This document shows positions 12,201-21,500 of a DNA stretch of 64,000 bases, piece after piece. The DNA lies in the NCBI RefSeq assembly GCF_000247815.1, contig NC_021678.1, positions 30,105,749 through 30,169,748 of the forward strand. The letters run 5' to 3'. The position numbers were made by a program, and so were the translations under genes. The notes under the pieces were generated by a model. It saw only the letters and a program-made list of their open reading frames with translations. It searched no databases and was not told the DNA's origin. Source of the stretch: Ficedula albicollis. Lineage: Eukaryota; Chordata; Aves; Passeriformes; Muscicapidae. Within the stretch, counting starts at the first letter, position 1, and every line of letters begins with the position of its first letter.

Positions 12201-12831
12201 AGCAGCCCTGGGGTGATGTTTGCCAGCACAGCTCCTCCGGTGCTGTGTGTGACCTGCTCCAGCAGGGTGGGTGGGCATCGTGTGCAGGGCAGAACAGGAG
12301 CTGCTGCTGGGGACAGGGGGGAGCGAGAGTCACAGAGCTGCAAAAACCAGAGAACTGCCGATGGCAGGAAGAGTGAACTGCTGCTTATAGGATCAACAGT
12401 GGGACAGGGGCTTTTGTGAGGCAGGGATGAGGCAGTCAGCCGATGGAACTCTGGTGGGATCAGCAGTGCAGGGGGAAAACAGTAAGGCAGCAAGGCGAGA
12501 TGATCAGTGCAGAAAGCAAAGCAGTGCATAGCCCAGCTCAGGCTGCTGTGCACCACGTGCACATGCATGGGCTCCTGACCTTGTAATCACTGCTCCTTTC
12601 TAAGGAAGGACCTGACTTTTAAAGGTGTGACAAGTTTTGGAAGTATCACGTAGCATTTTCAAAACGTTTGTGTGCACCAGAGAACATTATAACAAATCCC
12701 ATTACAGCAAATATGAGCTGCTTTTTTTTCCTTCTATTTCAGGTGAAGCAAAACTTGAATTTGTTGCTTTTGCTGAAGAATCACAGCCAGAACAACTTCC
12801 TGATGTGCATCCTTCCCCAGAGAAGGATTAG
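168..12831 (+). CDS. ENO4: ENO4, enolase 4, C-terminal half (9 exons, 5' end outside window)
   Basis: Joined exons 168-299, 1687-1752, 3336-3383, 5158-5322, 6533-6658, 8977-9172, 10082-10149, 10684-10801 and 12743-12831 give 1008 nt: 335 codons plus TAG, with GT/AG borders and consistent phase. Canonical enolases convert 2-phosphoglycerate to phosphoenolpyruvate; ENO4 is a divergent vertebrate paralogue linked in mouse to the sperm flagellum. Enolase landmarks appear in order: [10 protein letters not shown] and KEVMVIP (for LPVPAFNVIN and QEFMILP), [17 protein letters not shown] (for the MDVAASEF..GKY strand), IALIDPL (for SIEDPF), VVLKYINQ (for LLLKVNQ), and [32 protein letters not shown] (for [32 protein letters not shown]). 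By-eye alignment keeps both catalytic lysines and the Glu168 equivalent but loses His159, Glu211, Asp246 (Asn), Glu295 and His373. The neighbour SHTN1 converges on it, as in other vertebrates. Short exons between 300 and 5157 could have been missed. Confidence 0.92.
300..1686. other. ENO4 intron, no further feature seen
   Basis: AT-rich unique sequence. A small imperfect GGAGAT run lies at about 1510-1532. I see no convincing additional exon. Confidence 0.6.
1687..1752 (+). CDS. ENO4: ENO4 exon b
   Basis: Borders tttcag|GGGATA and AAAAAG|gtacaa; 22 codons, phase 0 to 0. It encodes [16 protein letters not shown], taking the place of the amphipathic helix FREAMRIGAEVYHNLK of canonical enolase. 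Confidence 0.82.
2370..3284. repeat. (TTTTC)n pentanucleotide array, 183 perfect units
   Basis: The sequence is an uninterrupted 5-bp period over 915 bp with no substitution. The + strand is pure pyrimidine and the - strand is (AAAAG)n pure purine. It lies in the ENO4 intron between exons b and c and ends 51 bp before the exon c acceptor. The (LFFSF)n open frame through it is a repeat artefact. Perfect homogeneity suggests recent, ongoing length change; the true length may differ from the assembled length. Confidence 0.99.
3336..3383 (+). CDS. ENO4: ENO4 exon c (short, next to the TTTTC array)
   Basis: Borders cttcaacag|CCTGGT and GCTCTG|gtaaga; 16 codons, phase 0 to 0, encoding [16 protein letters not shown]. 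It is a low-complexity linker with little resemblance to canonical enolase, so the call rests on splice borders and phase. The acceptor is only 51 bp after a 915-bp pyrimidine-only repeat. Confidence 0.72.
3384..5157. other. ENO4 intron, no further feature seen
   Basis: Unique AT-rich sequence. Open frames here (for example 3447-3644 and 4571-4948) lack recognisable similarity or paired splice sites. A short missed ENO4 exon cannot be excluded. Confidence 0.55.
5158..5322 (+). CDS. ENO4: ENO4 exon d
   Basis: Borders tgctttcag|CTGCCA and GATTAT|gtaagt; 55 codons, phase 0 to 0. It encodes [18 protein letters not shown], in the place of [21 protein letters not shown], so the Glu211 loop is lost. 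It then encodes [15 protein letters not shown] for the MDVAASEF strand, where metal-ligand Asp246 becomes Asn. Confidence 0.92.
5323..6532. other. ENO4 intron, no further feature seen
   Basis: Unique AT-rich intron with T-runs at 5649-5657 and 6052-6067. No exon recognised. Confidence 0.6.
6533..6658 (+). CDS. ENO4: ENO4 exon e
   Basis: Borders actttctag|GAAAAA and AAAGAG|gtaaga; 42 codons, phase 0 to 0. It encodes [18 protein letters not shown] and [12 protein letters not shown]. These match canonical GKYDLDFKSPDDP..QLADLY and YPVVSIEDPFDQDD, with the IEDP glutamate (metal ligand Glu295) replaced by Ile. Confidence 0.94.
7638..7785. repeat. Tandem duplication, 74-bp period, 2 copies
   Basis: GATTTTGTCCTTAACTG starts at 7638 and again at 7712. 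The copies 7638-7711 and 7712-7785 differ at only a few bases (GTAACTTTATAAG versus GGAACTTTAAAAG; TTGTATAAC versus TTGAATAAC). Located in the ENO4 intron between exons e and f. Confidence 0.95.
8068..8170. repeat. Tandem duplication, about 54-bp period, 2 copies
   Basis: AGGATTAGTTCTGGTACCAA starts at 8068 and 8122. The second copy lacks 5 bp (TTCAA) and is otherwise nearly identical. Same ENO4 intron as the 74-bp duplication, with a C/T-rich tract at 7985-8014 just upstream. Confidence 0.95.
8977..9172 (+). CDS. ENO4: ENO4 exon f
   Basis: Borders ttatgcag|GACAGA and CTGGATG|gtgagt; 65 codons plus one base (phase 0 to 1). It encodes [20 protein letters not shown] and [17 protein letters not shown]. 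The lysine of LKYINQ matches catalytic Lys345 (LLLKVNQIG). AED replaces the ADD metal-ligand pair. Confidence 0.94.
9173..10683. other. ENO4 introns around exon g
   Basis: The stretches 9173-10081 and 10150-10683 are unique intronic sequence with no other exon or repeat recognised. Confidence 0.55.
10082..10149 (+). CDS. ENO4: ENO4 exon g
   Basis: Borders tatatatag|GTCAAA and GATCTG|gtaagt; 2 + 22 codons (phase 1 to 0). It encodes [20 protein letters not shown]. This takes the place of GVMVSHRSGETEDTFIADL, so His373 and Arg374 of the SHRSGE motif are missing. Confidence 0.92.
10684..10801 (+). CDS. ENO4: ENO4 exon h
   Basis: Borders cgttgcag|GCTGTG and GCGCTGC|gtacga; 39 codons plus one base (phase 0 to 1). 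It encodes [19 protein letters not shown] followed by [14 protein letters not shown]. This is the best conserved enolase block, and Lys396 is kept (FLKLGG). It is more GC-rich than the other exons. Confidence 0.95.
10802..12742. other. Last ENO4 intron with a GC-rich island
   Basis: About 12000-12560 is markedly richer in G+C than its surroundings and holds overlapping open frames on both strands, including a 191-codon one on the - strand (11758-12333). None resembles a known protein or has a clear splice context. I read this as non-coding, GC-driven open frame length. Confidence 0.5.
12743..12831 (+). CDS. ENO4: ENO4 terminal coding exon
   Basis: Acceptor ctatttcag|GTGAAG. The two leading bases complete CGT (Arg) with the last base of exon h, then 28 codons [20 protein letters not shown] and TAG at 12829-12831. 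The acidic tail has no counterpart in canonical enolases, which end near the [12 protein letters not shown] block. Confidence 0.86.
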
Positions 12832-13274
12832 CTGCCTCCACAGCTCTCAGCCAGCCCTGCATATTCACAGCCTGCCTGCTCAGCTCCCACAGAACAGCAC
12901 ACTTACCTAGGCTATCAACATTAACTTTGGGATAAATTTCTAAGAAAAAACATTCTACTAAGGAACTCACATATTAACTATTCCTACATCCATTTATTTT
13001 CAAGCAGTTCAGCCAAATATTTCTAAGAGATTTCAAATACTTCTCTTTTCCCAGGGACTGTGGCCTTCAACTGAAACCTAATTAACTGAGCAATGACTAT
13101 AGTCTGAAAATACCACAAAATTCTGTGCTGTATTTCCAAATTGACAAAACAAATACTGCTGTGTTAAGTCCAAAACTAAATGTTTGTTTTGAGAAAATCA
13201 GAATCTCCCTCCATACAAAGAGCAAGCTGTTGACAAACAGTAAAAAAACCAAACACAAACAGAACACCACATTT

Positions 13275-13662
13275 CAACAAAGGCCTTGACTGTTATGCTG
13301 CTCCATCCCCCCACACCCCCTCAATGCTGCTCTGAGATCCAGCCTGCAAAGGAGACTTTGCTCCAGTTGTAGCCCTCAAAACAAGTGCACCAGTGCAAAC
13401 CCCAAATGCTGGGCACAGAGCTGGCATCAGTAGGAAGCCTGCTGCAGTCAGCAGAAGTGAGTAATACAAAAACAACAAAGGCCTTGACTGTTATGCTGCT
13501 CCATCCCCCCACACCCCCTCAATGCTGCTCTGAGATCCAGCCTGCAAAGGAGACTTTGCTCCAGTTGTAGCCCTCAAAACAAGTGCACCAGTGCAAACCC
13601 CAAATGCTGGGCACAGAGCTGGCATCAGTAGGAAGCCTGCTGCAGTCAGCAGAAGTGAGTAA
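13275..13662. repeat. Tandem duplication, 198-bp period, 2 identical copies
   Basis: CAACAAAGGCCTTGACTG begins at 13275 and 13473. About 190 bp are identical through GCAGAAGTGAGTAA, after which the sequences diverge. It lies 0.45 kb after the ENO4 stop, so in the 3' UTR if ENO4 uses a poly(A) site near 14.2 or 14.45 kb. Identity implies a recent event or an assembly duplication. Confidence 0.97.
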
Positions 13663-14182
13663 CAAGTCAATTCCACAAGGTCTGGGAAACTTGTCAGGAG
13701 TCTTTTTAATAAGCAACAATGAAAAGTTAAAGAAATAATTTATGTTCTAAGTAACAAAACAGTTTCAGTAAAAGAAATGCTTCTTGAAAAACTCTTGGGT
13801 TTTGTATAATTTGAAAATCTGAACATATAATACAGCAGCAATAATTTGAGGAAAAAATACATATATGAAATTTTGCATTTTAAGTTCAGTGTAACAGACA
13901 ACTAAGAGAAAAATTAACAACCAGAACCAACTGCCCCCAAGAAATGAAAATACCAATGAGAGACAAATTTCCACAAGTTTATGAACTGTATGTAATTCAG
14001 TAATTAGATCAATTCCAAGATTTTTGTAGCAAACATGCAAAAACCACCAAAATAGATGTGAAGCCACCACACTCATTACTATCATTTTATTTTTAGGAAA
14101 AGCACCAGACAGTTGCATGCAGAGCCAAACCAACAAACTCAGAACATTCATCCTTCAATACTATCACTGTTTCAAATAATTA

Positions 14183-14188
14183 AATAAA
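14183..14188 (+). terminator. ENO4: Candidate ENO4 poly(A) signal AATAAA
   Basis: This is the first AATAAA I find downstream of the ENO4 stop, inside AATTAAATAAAAAAG. A second candidate is at 14439-14444. Either implies a 3' UTR of about 1.4-1.6 kb. Without transcripts an earlier variant signal is equally possible. Confidence 0.35.
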
Positions 14189-14942
14189 AAAGAATCCAAG
14201 TGCATTCAAGTACGTGCCCACCCAATTTCAGTTACACCAATCTTTAGGTAAATCCCTGATTCCATTTGTTCGTGATAAAAGAATGAGATACTGTGTTGAA
14301 TTTAAAGAGACTACAATGGAATGTGAATTGGCAGTGGAGCAAATCAATGATGTTCCTATCTCACTGTTGTCATAGGAAATAAGGGCTGAGGGAAACTGGG
14401 ATTTGTGTTATCAAATACAGACACCTGAAGTGTCACCTAATAAAGAAATTAATGCCACCAGTGTGTGCCAGGTTCACAGGAAGGGCTCATTTGTTAGCAC
14501 TGTGTGTTTTCAGCTGGGAGTTCTCAGAATGGTGATGATTCCCAAGAACTTGCAGTCCTAGAATGAATCCCAAACGCAGCCCATACCCACTGGAGCCTAA
14601 GGCAAGTTATTTTTGTGCAGCAGTAAAAACAGACTCCAGCTGCAGCAGTTCCAAAAGCTGCTGTGTAACATTGAAACAAAACCCAGGAGCAAGTCTAGTC
14701 CCAGCTCAGAAACCCCTGACTCTGGCTAACACTGCCAAAAATCTTGGTACCACAATGAGATGCTGCACTGCCTCTGCATTTCAGTCTCTGTCCCCTCTGT
14801 CTCTTCTGACAATCTGAGATAGAAGGGTTGTGCTTGTGCTTTTCATTTCTTTCCTGGTGTGGGGACAGCAGGCAGGGGACCAACAAGATCTTGGTTTAAG
14901 TGGGTATCAAAACGTTTTTAGAGCCATGTGTCTAAACACATT

Positions 14943-14948
14943 TTTATT
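14943..14948 (-). terminator. SHTN1: Candidate SHTN1 poly(A) signal AATAAA
   Basis: TTTATT on the + strand reads AATAAA on the - strand, about 425 bp after the SHTN1 stop at 15373. Cleavage would fall near 14915-14930, leaving a gap of a few hundred bases to the ENO4 candidate ends. Confidence 0.5.
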
Positions 14949-15372
14949 AATGATTAGTAACACCCCCCATACTGAAGCTGATGAAGGTGTAATCACTTAC
15001 AGGGTCTAACCCAAACCTATCCAGCTCAAGAGGGATGCAAGGGGCTTCTGGCAAGCTTTGGAACAGACCTTTAACAAGGCATCTTCTCAATAAAAAAAGA
15101 GTTAAAAAAGCCTCTTCAAATCCATTTTTATAGTAACTGACATTATCTAAGAAATTAATAACCATACCTGCAAAATTAAACTGGGAAAGGGATTTTGAGT
15201 GACACACAGTTATTTAACACTTCAGTGCATGTAACAAAAACTGCATACAAAAGACCATTTCAATCTGTATTATTTCTGCCTGGAGTACAGACCGTGGCCC
15301 CTAGTAACACACCTAAGCAATTCACACGTCCAGATAATGATTCCCAAAAGGTACAGCCTTGCAGAGTAACAA

Positions 15373-15583
15373 TTAACAGCTAGAACTATCTGTTTCTTTT
15401 ATTTTCCCAACGTTAGTTTCTTTTTGCAGTGGCTTGCTTTCTTCCTCTTTTACTTTGTTCTGGTTCAGGGTGTTTTCAGACATTTGATCCCCGCTGGTGG
15501 ACACAGGATCTAAAACTACCACAGATTCTGTCTCTTTTTCACTGCTAGAAGCTTTTCTTGTCAATTCTGTGTGACTAGTTGAT
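15373..15583 (-). CDS. SHTN1: SHTN1 terminal coding exon
   Basis: Acceptor tccctctag|ATCAAC; phase 2 in, completing CAA (Gln). 69 codons and TAA at 15373-15375. It encodes STSHTELTRKASSSEKETES, VVVLDPVSTSGDQ, an acidic and polar middle, and the tail GKIKETDSSSC. VVVLDPVS and the ETDSS-C end are shootin hallmarks. Confidence 0.94.
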
Positions 15584-18500
15584 CTAGAGGGAAAAGAATA
15601 AATATATAAATACAAATGACAGCTCACATATTCAGAAGAGCATAAAAACACAGAAAAGCATTTCTATTAATAGCACATACAACCAAGACAGGTCTGCTGA
15701 GCTAATAAACAGATTTATGGATTTAACAGCTGTTATGTACAGATAGCAGCACACAAAATGCAACAGTCACATTCCCCCTCCTGGATCATTTGTTAAGCCA
15801 GGCATGGAAGATGAGAAATGAACTCACAAGGCACTGAAAAAGGGCTTCTCCACACCTCTATCCCAGAGCCACCTGCCCAGGGGCTGCACTGCATGGCTCA
15901 GGCACAGTGTAACCAGGTGTTCCCTTGCCTGCTGCTGGTCTCCCTGGGAGCAAGCACTAGTAATTTCTGGAAATGCACCTACTGGCTTTGCTGAACCATC
16001 AAGGGTGTTTGACCAGCTCTGTGCAGCAGAAATGGGGCTAACCACCATTGTTTGCAGTGCAGGGATTCGTGTGGATAAAAAGCCTCTGAGTGGGGAGGAA
16101 AGAGAGGTCAGAGACACCTGGGTTATTTGTCAAAGCTGGCATCAGCCTATGAACACTAAAAGCACTTGTCTGTATTCAGAAGCTTTGTACTGGTGTTGAA
16201 AACATGCAGGCAAATCCTTAGATTAGCTGGAATGCACCAGCAGAAAACATGGCAAACACTGGGAATGCTCAACCTGAGTAAGTGGCAGATTGGGGTGTTC
16301 CCACTGCCACCTTAACCCTAGTGGGTGGACAGAGAGCCTGAGAGCACAGCCTTGTGCCTCCTGCACCCTGCACTCCAGAGCCTGAGCCCCCAGAGCCTGA
16401 GCCTTCCAGAGCCTGAGCCCCCAGAGCCTGAGTCCCCCCAGACCATGAGCCTTCCAGAGCCTGAGTCCCCCCAGACCATGAGCCTTCCAGAGCCTGAGTC
16501 CCCCCAGACCATGAGCCTTCCAGAGCCTGAGTCCCCCCAGACCATGAGCCTTCCAGAGCCTGAGTCCCCCCAGACCATGAGCCTTCCAGAGCCTGAGTCC
16601 CCCCAGACCATGAGCCTTCCAGAGCCTGAGTCCCCCCAGACCATGAGCCTTCCAGAGCCTGAGTCCCCCCAGACCATGAGCCTTCCAGAGCCTGAGTCCC
16701 CCCAGACCATGAGCCTTCCAGAGCCTGAGTCCCCCCAGACCATGAGCCTTCCAGAGCCTGAGTCCCCCCAGACCATGAGCCTTCCAGAGCCTGAGTCCCC
16801 CCAGACCATGAGCCTTCCAGAGCCTGAGTCCCCCCAGACCATGAGCCTTCCAGAGCCTGAGTCCCCCCAGACCATGAGCCTTCCAGAGCCTGAGTCCCCC
16901 CAGACCATGAGCCTTCCAGAGCCTGAGTCCCCCCAGACCATGAGCCTTCCAGAGCCTGAGTCCCCCCAGACCATGAGCCTTCCAGAGCCTGAGTCCCCCC
17001 AGACCATGAGCCTTCCAGAGCCTGAGTCCCCCCAGACCATGAGCCTTCCAGAGCCTGAGTCCCCCCAGACCATGAGCCTTCCAGAGCCTGAGTCCCCCCA
17101 GACCATGAGCCTTCCAGAGCCTGAGTCCCCCCAGACCATGAGCCTGCCCCAGAGCCTGAGCCTTCCAGAGCTTGAGACCCCAAAGCCTGTCAGCCCAGAG
17201 GCTGAGTCCCCACAGGCTGAGCTTTCCAGAACTTGAAATCCCAGAGCCTGTGCTTTCCAGAGCCTGAGCCCCTAGAGCCCAACCTTCCAGAGCTTGAACC
17301 TCCCTGAACCTGAGCCCCCAGAGTCATCAGTCCCGTGCCTGGGCTCAGAGCCAGGCAGGCTCAGGGATGGCAGCCACGCTGTACTGCCCATCCTTAGGCA
17401 GAGCCTTGCACACCACTAAGGATGCACAATCCACATCCCCAGAGCCCAAACTGGGTAGGTGCTGAAATCCCTCAAGCTGGAAAATCCTACATGCTCTGTA
17501 GGCTTATCCAGAGCCTTTCCCCCTCCCACCTTTTCCTTTTTTTTTTTCTCCTAGATTTTCATGCTTATTTATAAGGAATAGTCCTCCATACTGGTAAGGT
17601 AACACTCTTGAGAGGAAAAGGCAGAATCAACTGGAGGCCAGAGAAAGAAATTCAGCTACAGGGTCCATCTGCCATGAGCTGCCCTTTATTGTGACAGCCT
17701 TTGTCCTAAAGAAAATGACAGAAGAAAGAGGTCACCCCACTCAACAGTTGGAACATTGGGTGGGACTGCACCAGCTCCCACTTGATGGGGAGAGAGTAAA
17801 TGAACAGGTTAAAAACAAAAAAATAATCGCAGAAACAACAGTTGCTGCACTTTCCATTTCAGAAAGAATTACTCAGCTCGCTGCTACAGCGCTGGATAGA
17901 GCAAATGAAATTCCATGTTCAAGCTTTAATTACAAGAATTGTCTCTAACATTAGAATTTTGGTATAAGTTAATTAATGCAGAAATTGGCACTAATAGATA
18001 CCGTTTCAGACTCATTTGATTATCATCAGAAGCTAGTGATTTCAAAAGGAAAATAATGCTTATTTTATGCAAAAGTTGTCAATCATTTCAGAGAAATACA
18101 AGGTGGGGTGTTTTTAATGTTACAGCAAATTAAACTTTTTAAAGCAGTGTAACCAGAAGAAGGTTATTTTAAAAAGTGCTACTTTTGAAAAGCTGATTGC
18201 CCAACACTATAAAAATGGTCAAAGCCATAAATGCCAAGTTCATTTTTATTTCACTTTGGAGGTAACTATCTTTCAAATCCCAACAGCTGGACTATTTAAT
18301 ACAATCTGGTGAATCAAAGTATAATTCTTCACTGGGCTCACAGTGGGGAGTCTGCATTAGTGTATGGCAGCATTCCAACAACTGATGCACAGCCAAACGC
18401 TCTGAAGTCTGTTTCATTTATAACAAAAATGGATAAAATGGCAATCATATTTACCACCTTCAAAGGACAGAAAAATGAAAGATGTCGATATAAAGTAGTT

Positions 18501-21500
18501 TAATGGAGAAAACCGGTGATTAAATCAGTGTTTGCAGCATAAAAATAAGAATTACTATCCGACTTTGTTGTACCAGTATTGCCTTCTTCAAATCCTTCAC
18601 ACTGGTGCAGCACCAGCCTGACAATGCTGCTGTTACAGCTGAGGCATTGTTAAAAATTATTAACCCTATTTATCAGTTATTCACAGCTTACTTCAACAGT
18701 CTGTCAAGAGCAGAATGTTTCAGTGTGAAGAATGAACATAATTTTGGTGCTCCTTTTCAAAAAACAGCATCTATTCATACAAATAAAGCTGGGAAAAGCA
18801 ATGAGTAAAGATGGAGTTTGCCACAGCTCTGAAAAACTCAATTTTGTCCAAGCAAGGTATTTGCATTTAGTTCTGTGCAAAGCTCTTCCCTCATTGAGAC
18901 TGTTAATGCTGTTATCAATATTCTTGTTATTTGTCCAACTATATATTTAAACCAGAAACTGAGACCCTAGTTCTACTGTCCTCATTCACACATAGTTGTT
19001 CACAAGTCTGCATGTATTTTTTTATGATTAAACACATTAAATCTGCACTGTGAAATATGGATTTAGATGATAAATGCATTTGAGATTAATACTATGGGAT
19101 ATGCAATGTTCCATGCTTTGTTATGTAAGAGTATCAGAAGCAACCTGTTCTGTTTATACAGTTACAGAAAATACTAAAGGGTTACTAAAGTCTGTGAAGT
19201 AGCATTGCTGTGACCTTTGCATAAAATTTACAGTAGGAGTACAAAAGGACAAACTAAGGATCAGATTGTCAACTGAGACTTGGATTTTCTTTGTTTCCTC
19301 TGGTAACATTAGAACCTTGGCATTATTTAACCTGGGTTGGTGTTCTATTCATGAAATCATTGTGAAATCATTATAATATGTAAAACAGAAATTTTATGTC
19401 AGTATTCACTGACAATAAAAGCAAAAACTGCAGATGTGTCTATTATTTCAGAATTCTTAACAAGGCAGGAGAATAAACCAGAGAAGACCACAGGCTAATA
19501 CTGAGCAACAGTAAAAAACACACCAATTGCAAGGTTTGAAGGTCTGAGATGAACAAAGAATTCCATCACAGTACTACCAGTATTTGTCCAACAGTGATTA
19601 CAGGGAATATAAACAGTGACACTGGTGAATTTGCCCTCTGCTCCCCACTGATAGTACCAGTGCTACCCGCAACACCAGACATCTGTGAAGGAAGTGCAGA
19701 AACCTTCTCCATTTCAGAATGCCCCTGTTAAACCCAGCTGAGTGCAAAGCTGGTCAGCATAGCAGCCAGCAGAACAGAACTGCAGGTGCTTCTTTTGGAA
19801 AAGCTCAAAAAGATCAGAACATTTACGTAAATGAAGAATCTTGGAGAGCTTCTGCTGGCATTGAGAGGGCACAAAAAGAGTATAGGCTAAGAAAAATGAT
19901 TCAGAAGCTTTTACAACAGCTAAAACTGAGGAGACCTCCAACTTCCAGAACATCCCATCGTTTTCTTCATCTGTTGTTTAAACTAAATTACCCATGTTCA
20001 AGCTGCACTGGAAAACCTTTACAGCTCATTCCAGCTGAGGCTGAGCTGCTCCCTGCAGAGCTGGTAGATGATTTGGGGTACTAAGATTACAGCCAGGAGA
20101 GGGAGGACAAATCCTTTAATTGCATAAAATCATCAGATTAAGACTAACCCTCTCTGTAGTGCACTCTGTCAGCAGAGGACTCTGCACCCCAGAAACACAA
20201 TGTTTAAGTGCTGAAAGAAACCCCACCAAACAGCCAAAATCCCGGGGGCAGAGCCTGACACACCTTTCCCTTCTGTGCCTACACACTGCAGGGGGTCACG
20301 GGAACTCTCTTTGCTCCCAAGGAAAATAAAGTGTCACCTCTTCTAAGCAGCTGTGCCAGAATTACACTCCTGCTGGGCAAAACACTGGGGAAGAGATCTG
20401 CAGAGGAAGTTACCTGCACACTGAGGTAAGGCCCCAGTTTCTCTACAGGACACACATTACTGGTATGTCCCCCCTAAGCACCACCTCAGCAAAATTTCAC
20501 ACATTCCAAACCATCTCCTTAATGGCTTCAGACACACAAGAACCTCTTGCACTAAAGTAACACCTCACCTAGGGGTTCTAAACTCAGGGTTTCTGCAGTA
20601 AGCTGTACATTAAAATCTAGGTGAAGATAGAAGAATAAACCCTGCCCTGCAAGAGACTCGTGGCAATTATGAGACATGCAGTCCTCCCCTGTGATGGGAA
20701 AGGTTTGCTCTGCTGCTGCAAACAGATTAAGAAGTCACACCTTGGCTAGATTTAAAGGAATTGCAAAAGATGAGGGAGCTGCATCCTTTAACCTCAGGTG
20801 GGAGGGAATAAGGAGGATTTCTCATGCAGGGTATCCAGTCCAGCAGAGCACTGTGTGCTCAGTCAGCACGGGCTCCTTTAGGGAATGGAGTGGAGCAACA
20901 GGAGCAGAGTGTGGAGGGAAGCAGCCCCTGCTGCAGAGCACACAGCTCAGGGTGATTCACTGAACCAGCTCCCATGTGCCCCCCCAGGACATCCAAAAAG
21001 GCTGGATCACATGCCCTGGTTTAGCTTCACTCGTGCAATGAATCCAGGATCCAGGATGCACTGAGGGCACTCCAGAACACAAAGCAAAGCAAACGCAGAC
21101 AATAGCGAGATTTGCTTCAGAAGTGCTCTGCTGATCCAAACTGAGCTGCTTCCAGGGAAGCCCAGGAAAATGACTAATTACAGAGCCAAGTTGTCAGACC
21201 TGCTGGCCAGATGAACTCCCCTCTGCTCCTGCTTCCAAGGAGCCCTGCTCCCAAGAGTGCTTTCACACCTCGGAGACTGGAGGCTGCTTCTACCATCTCT
21301 GCTGCAAACAGGACCCAGGAGAGAAAGGAAAAGCAATTGCTCTGTAAGGTGGTGTGGGGCCTGCAGGTTATCCCTGCTCCTCCTGCCAGCCTGGCCACAC
21401 CAGAGTGGGAGAGCCCCAGCAGCTTCCCTCTCGCTGGAAATCCATCCCCAAGGATGAGTGCTCCCAGTTAAGCAGGTTTACACCAGTGACTCAGTGCAAG

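Noticed and set aside
11758..12333. 191-codon open frame on the - strand in the last ENO4 intron
   Set aside because: GC-rich local composition explains the length. The translation is Cys/Ser/Pro/Gln-rich and unrecognised, with overlapping open frames on the other strand.
13293..13719. Pairs of near-identical small open frames
   Set aside because: They come from the 198-bp duplication in ENO4 3' flank, with no coding evidence.
16269..17236. Three long open frames (273-304 codons) on both strands
   Set aside because: All are translations of the 33-bp minisatellite. No homology, no matching splice sites, and they compete on both strands.
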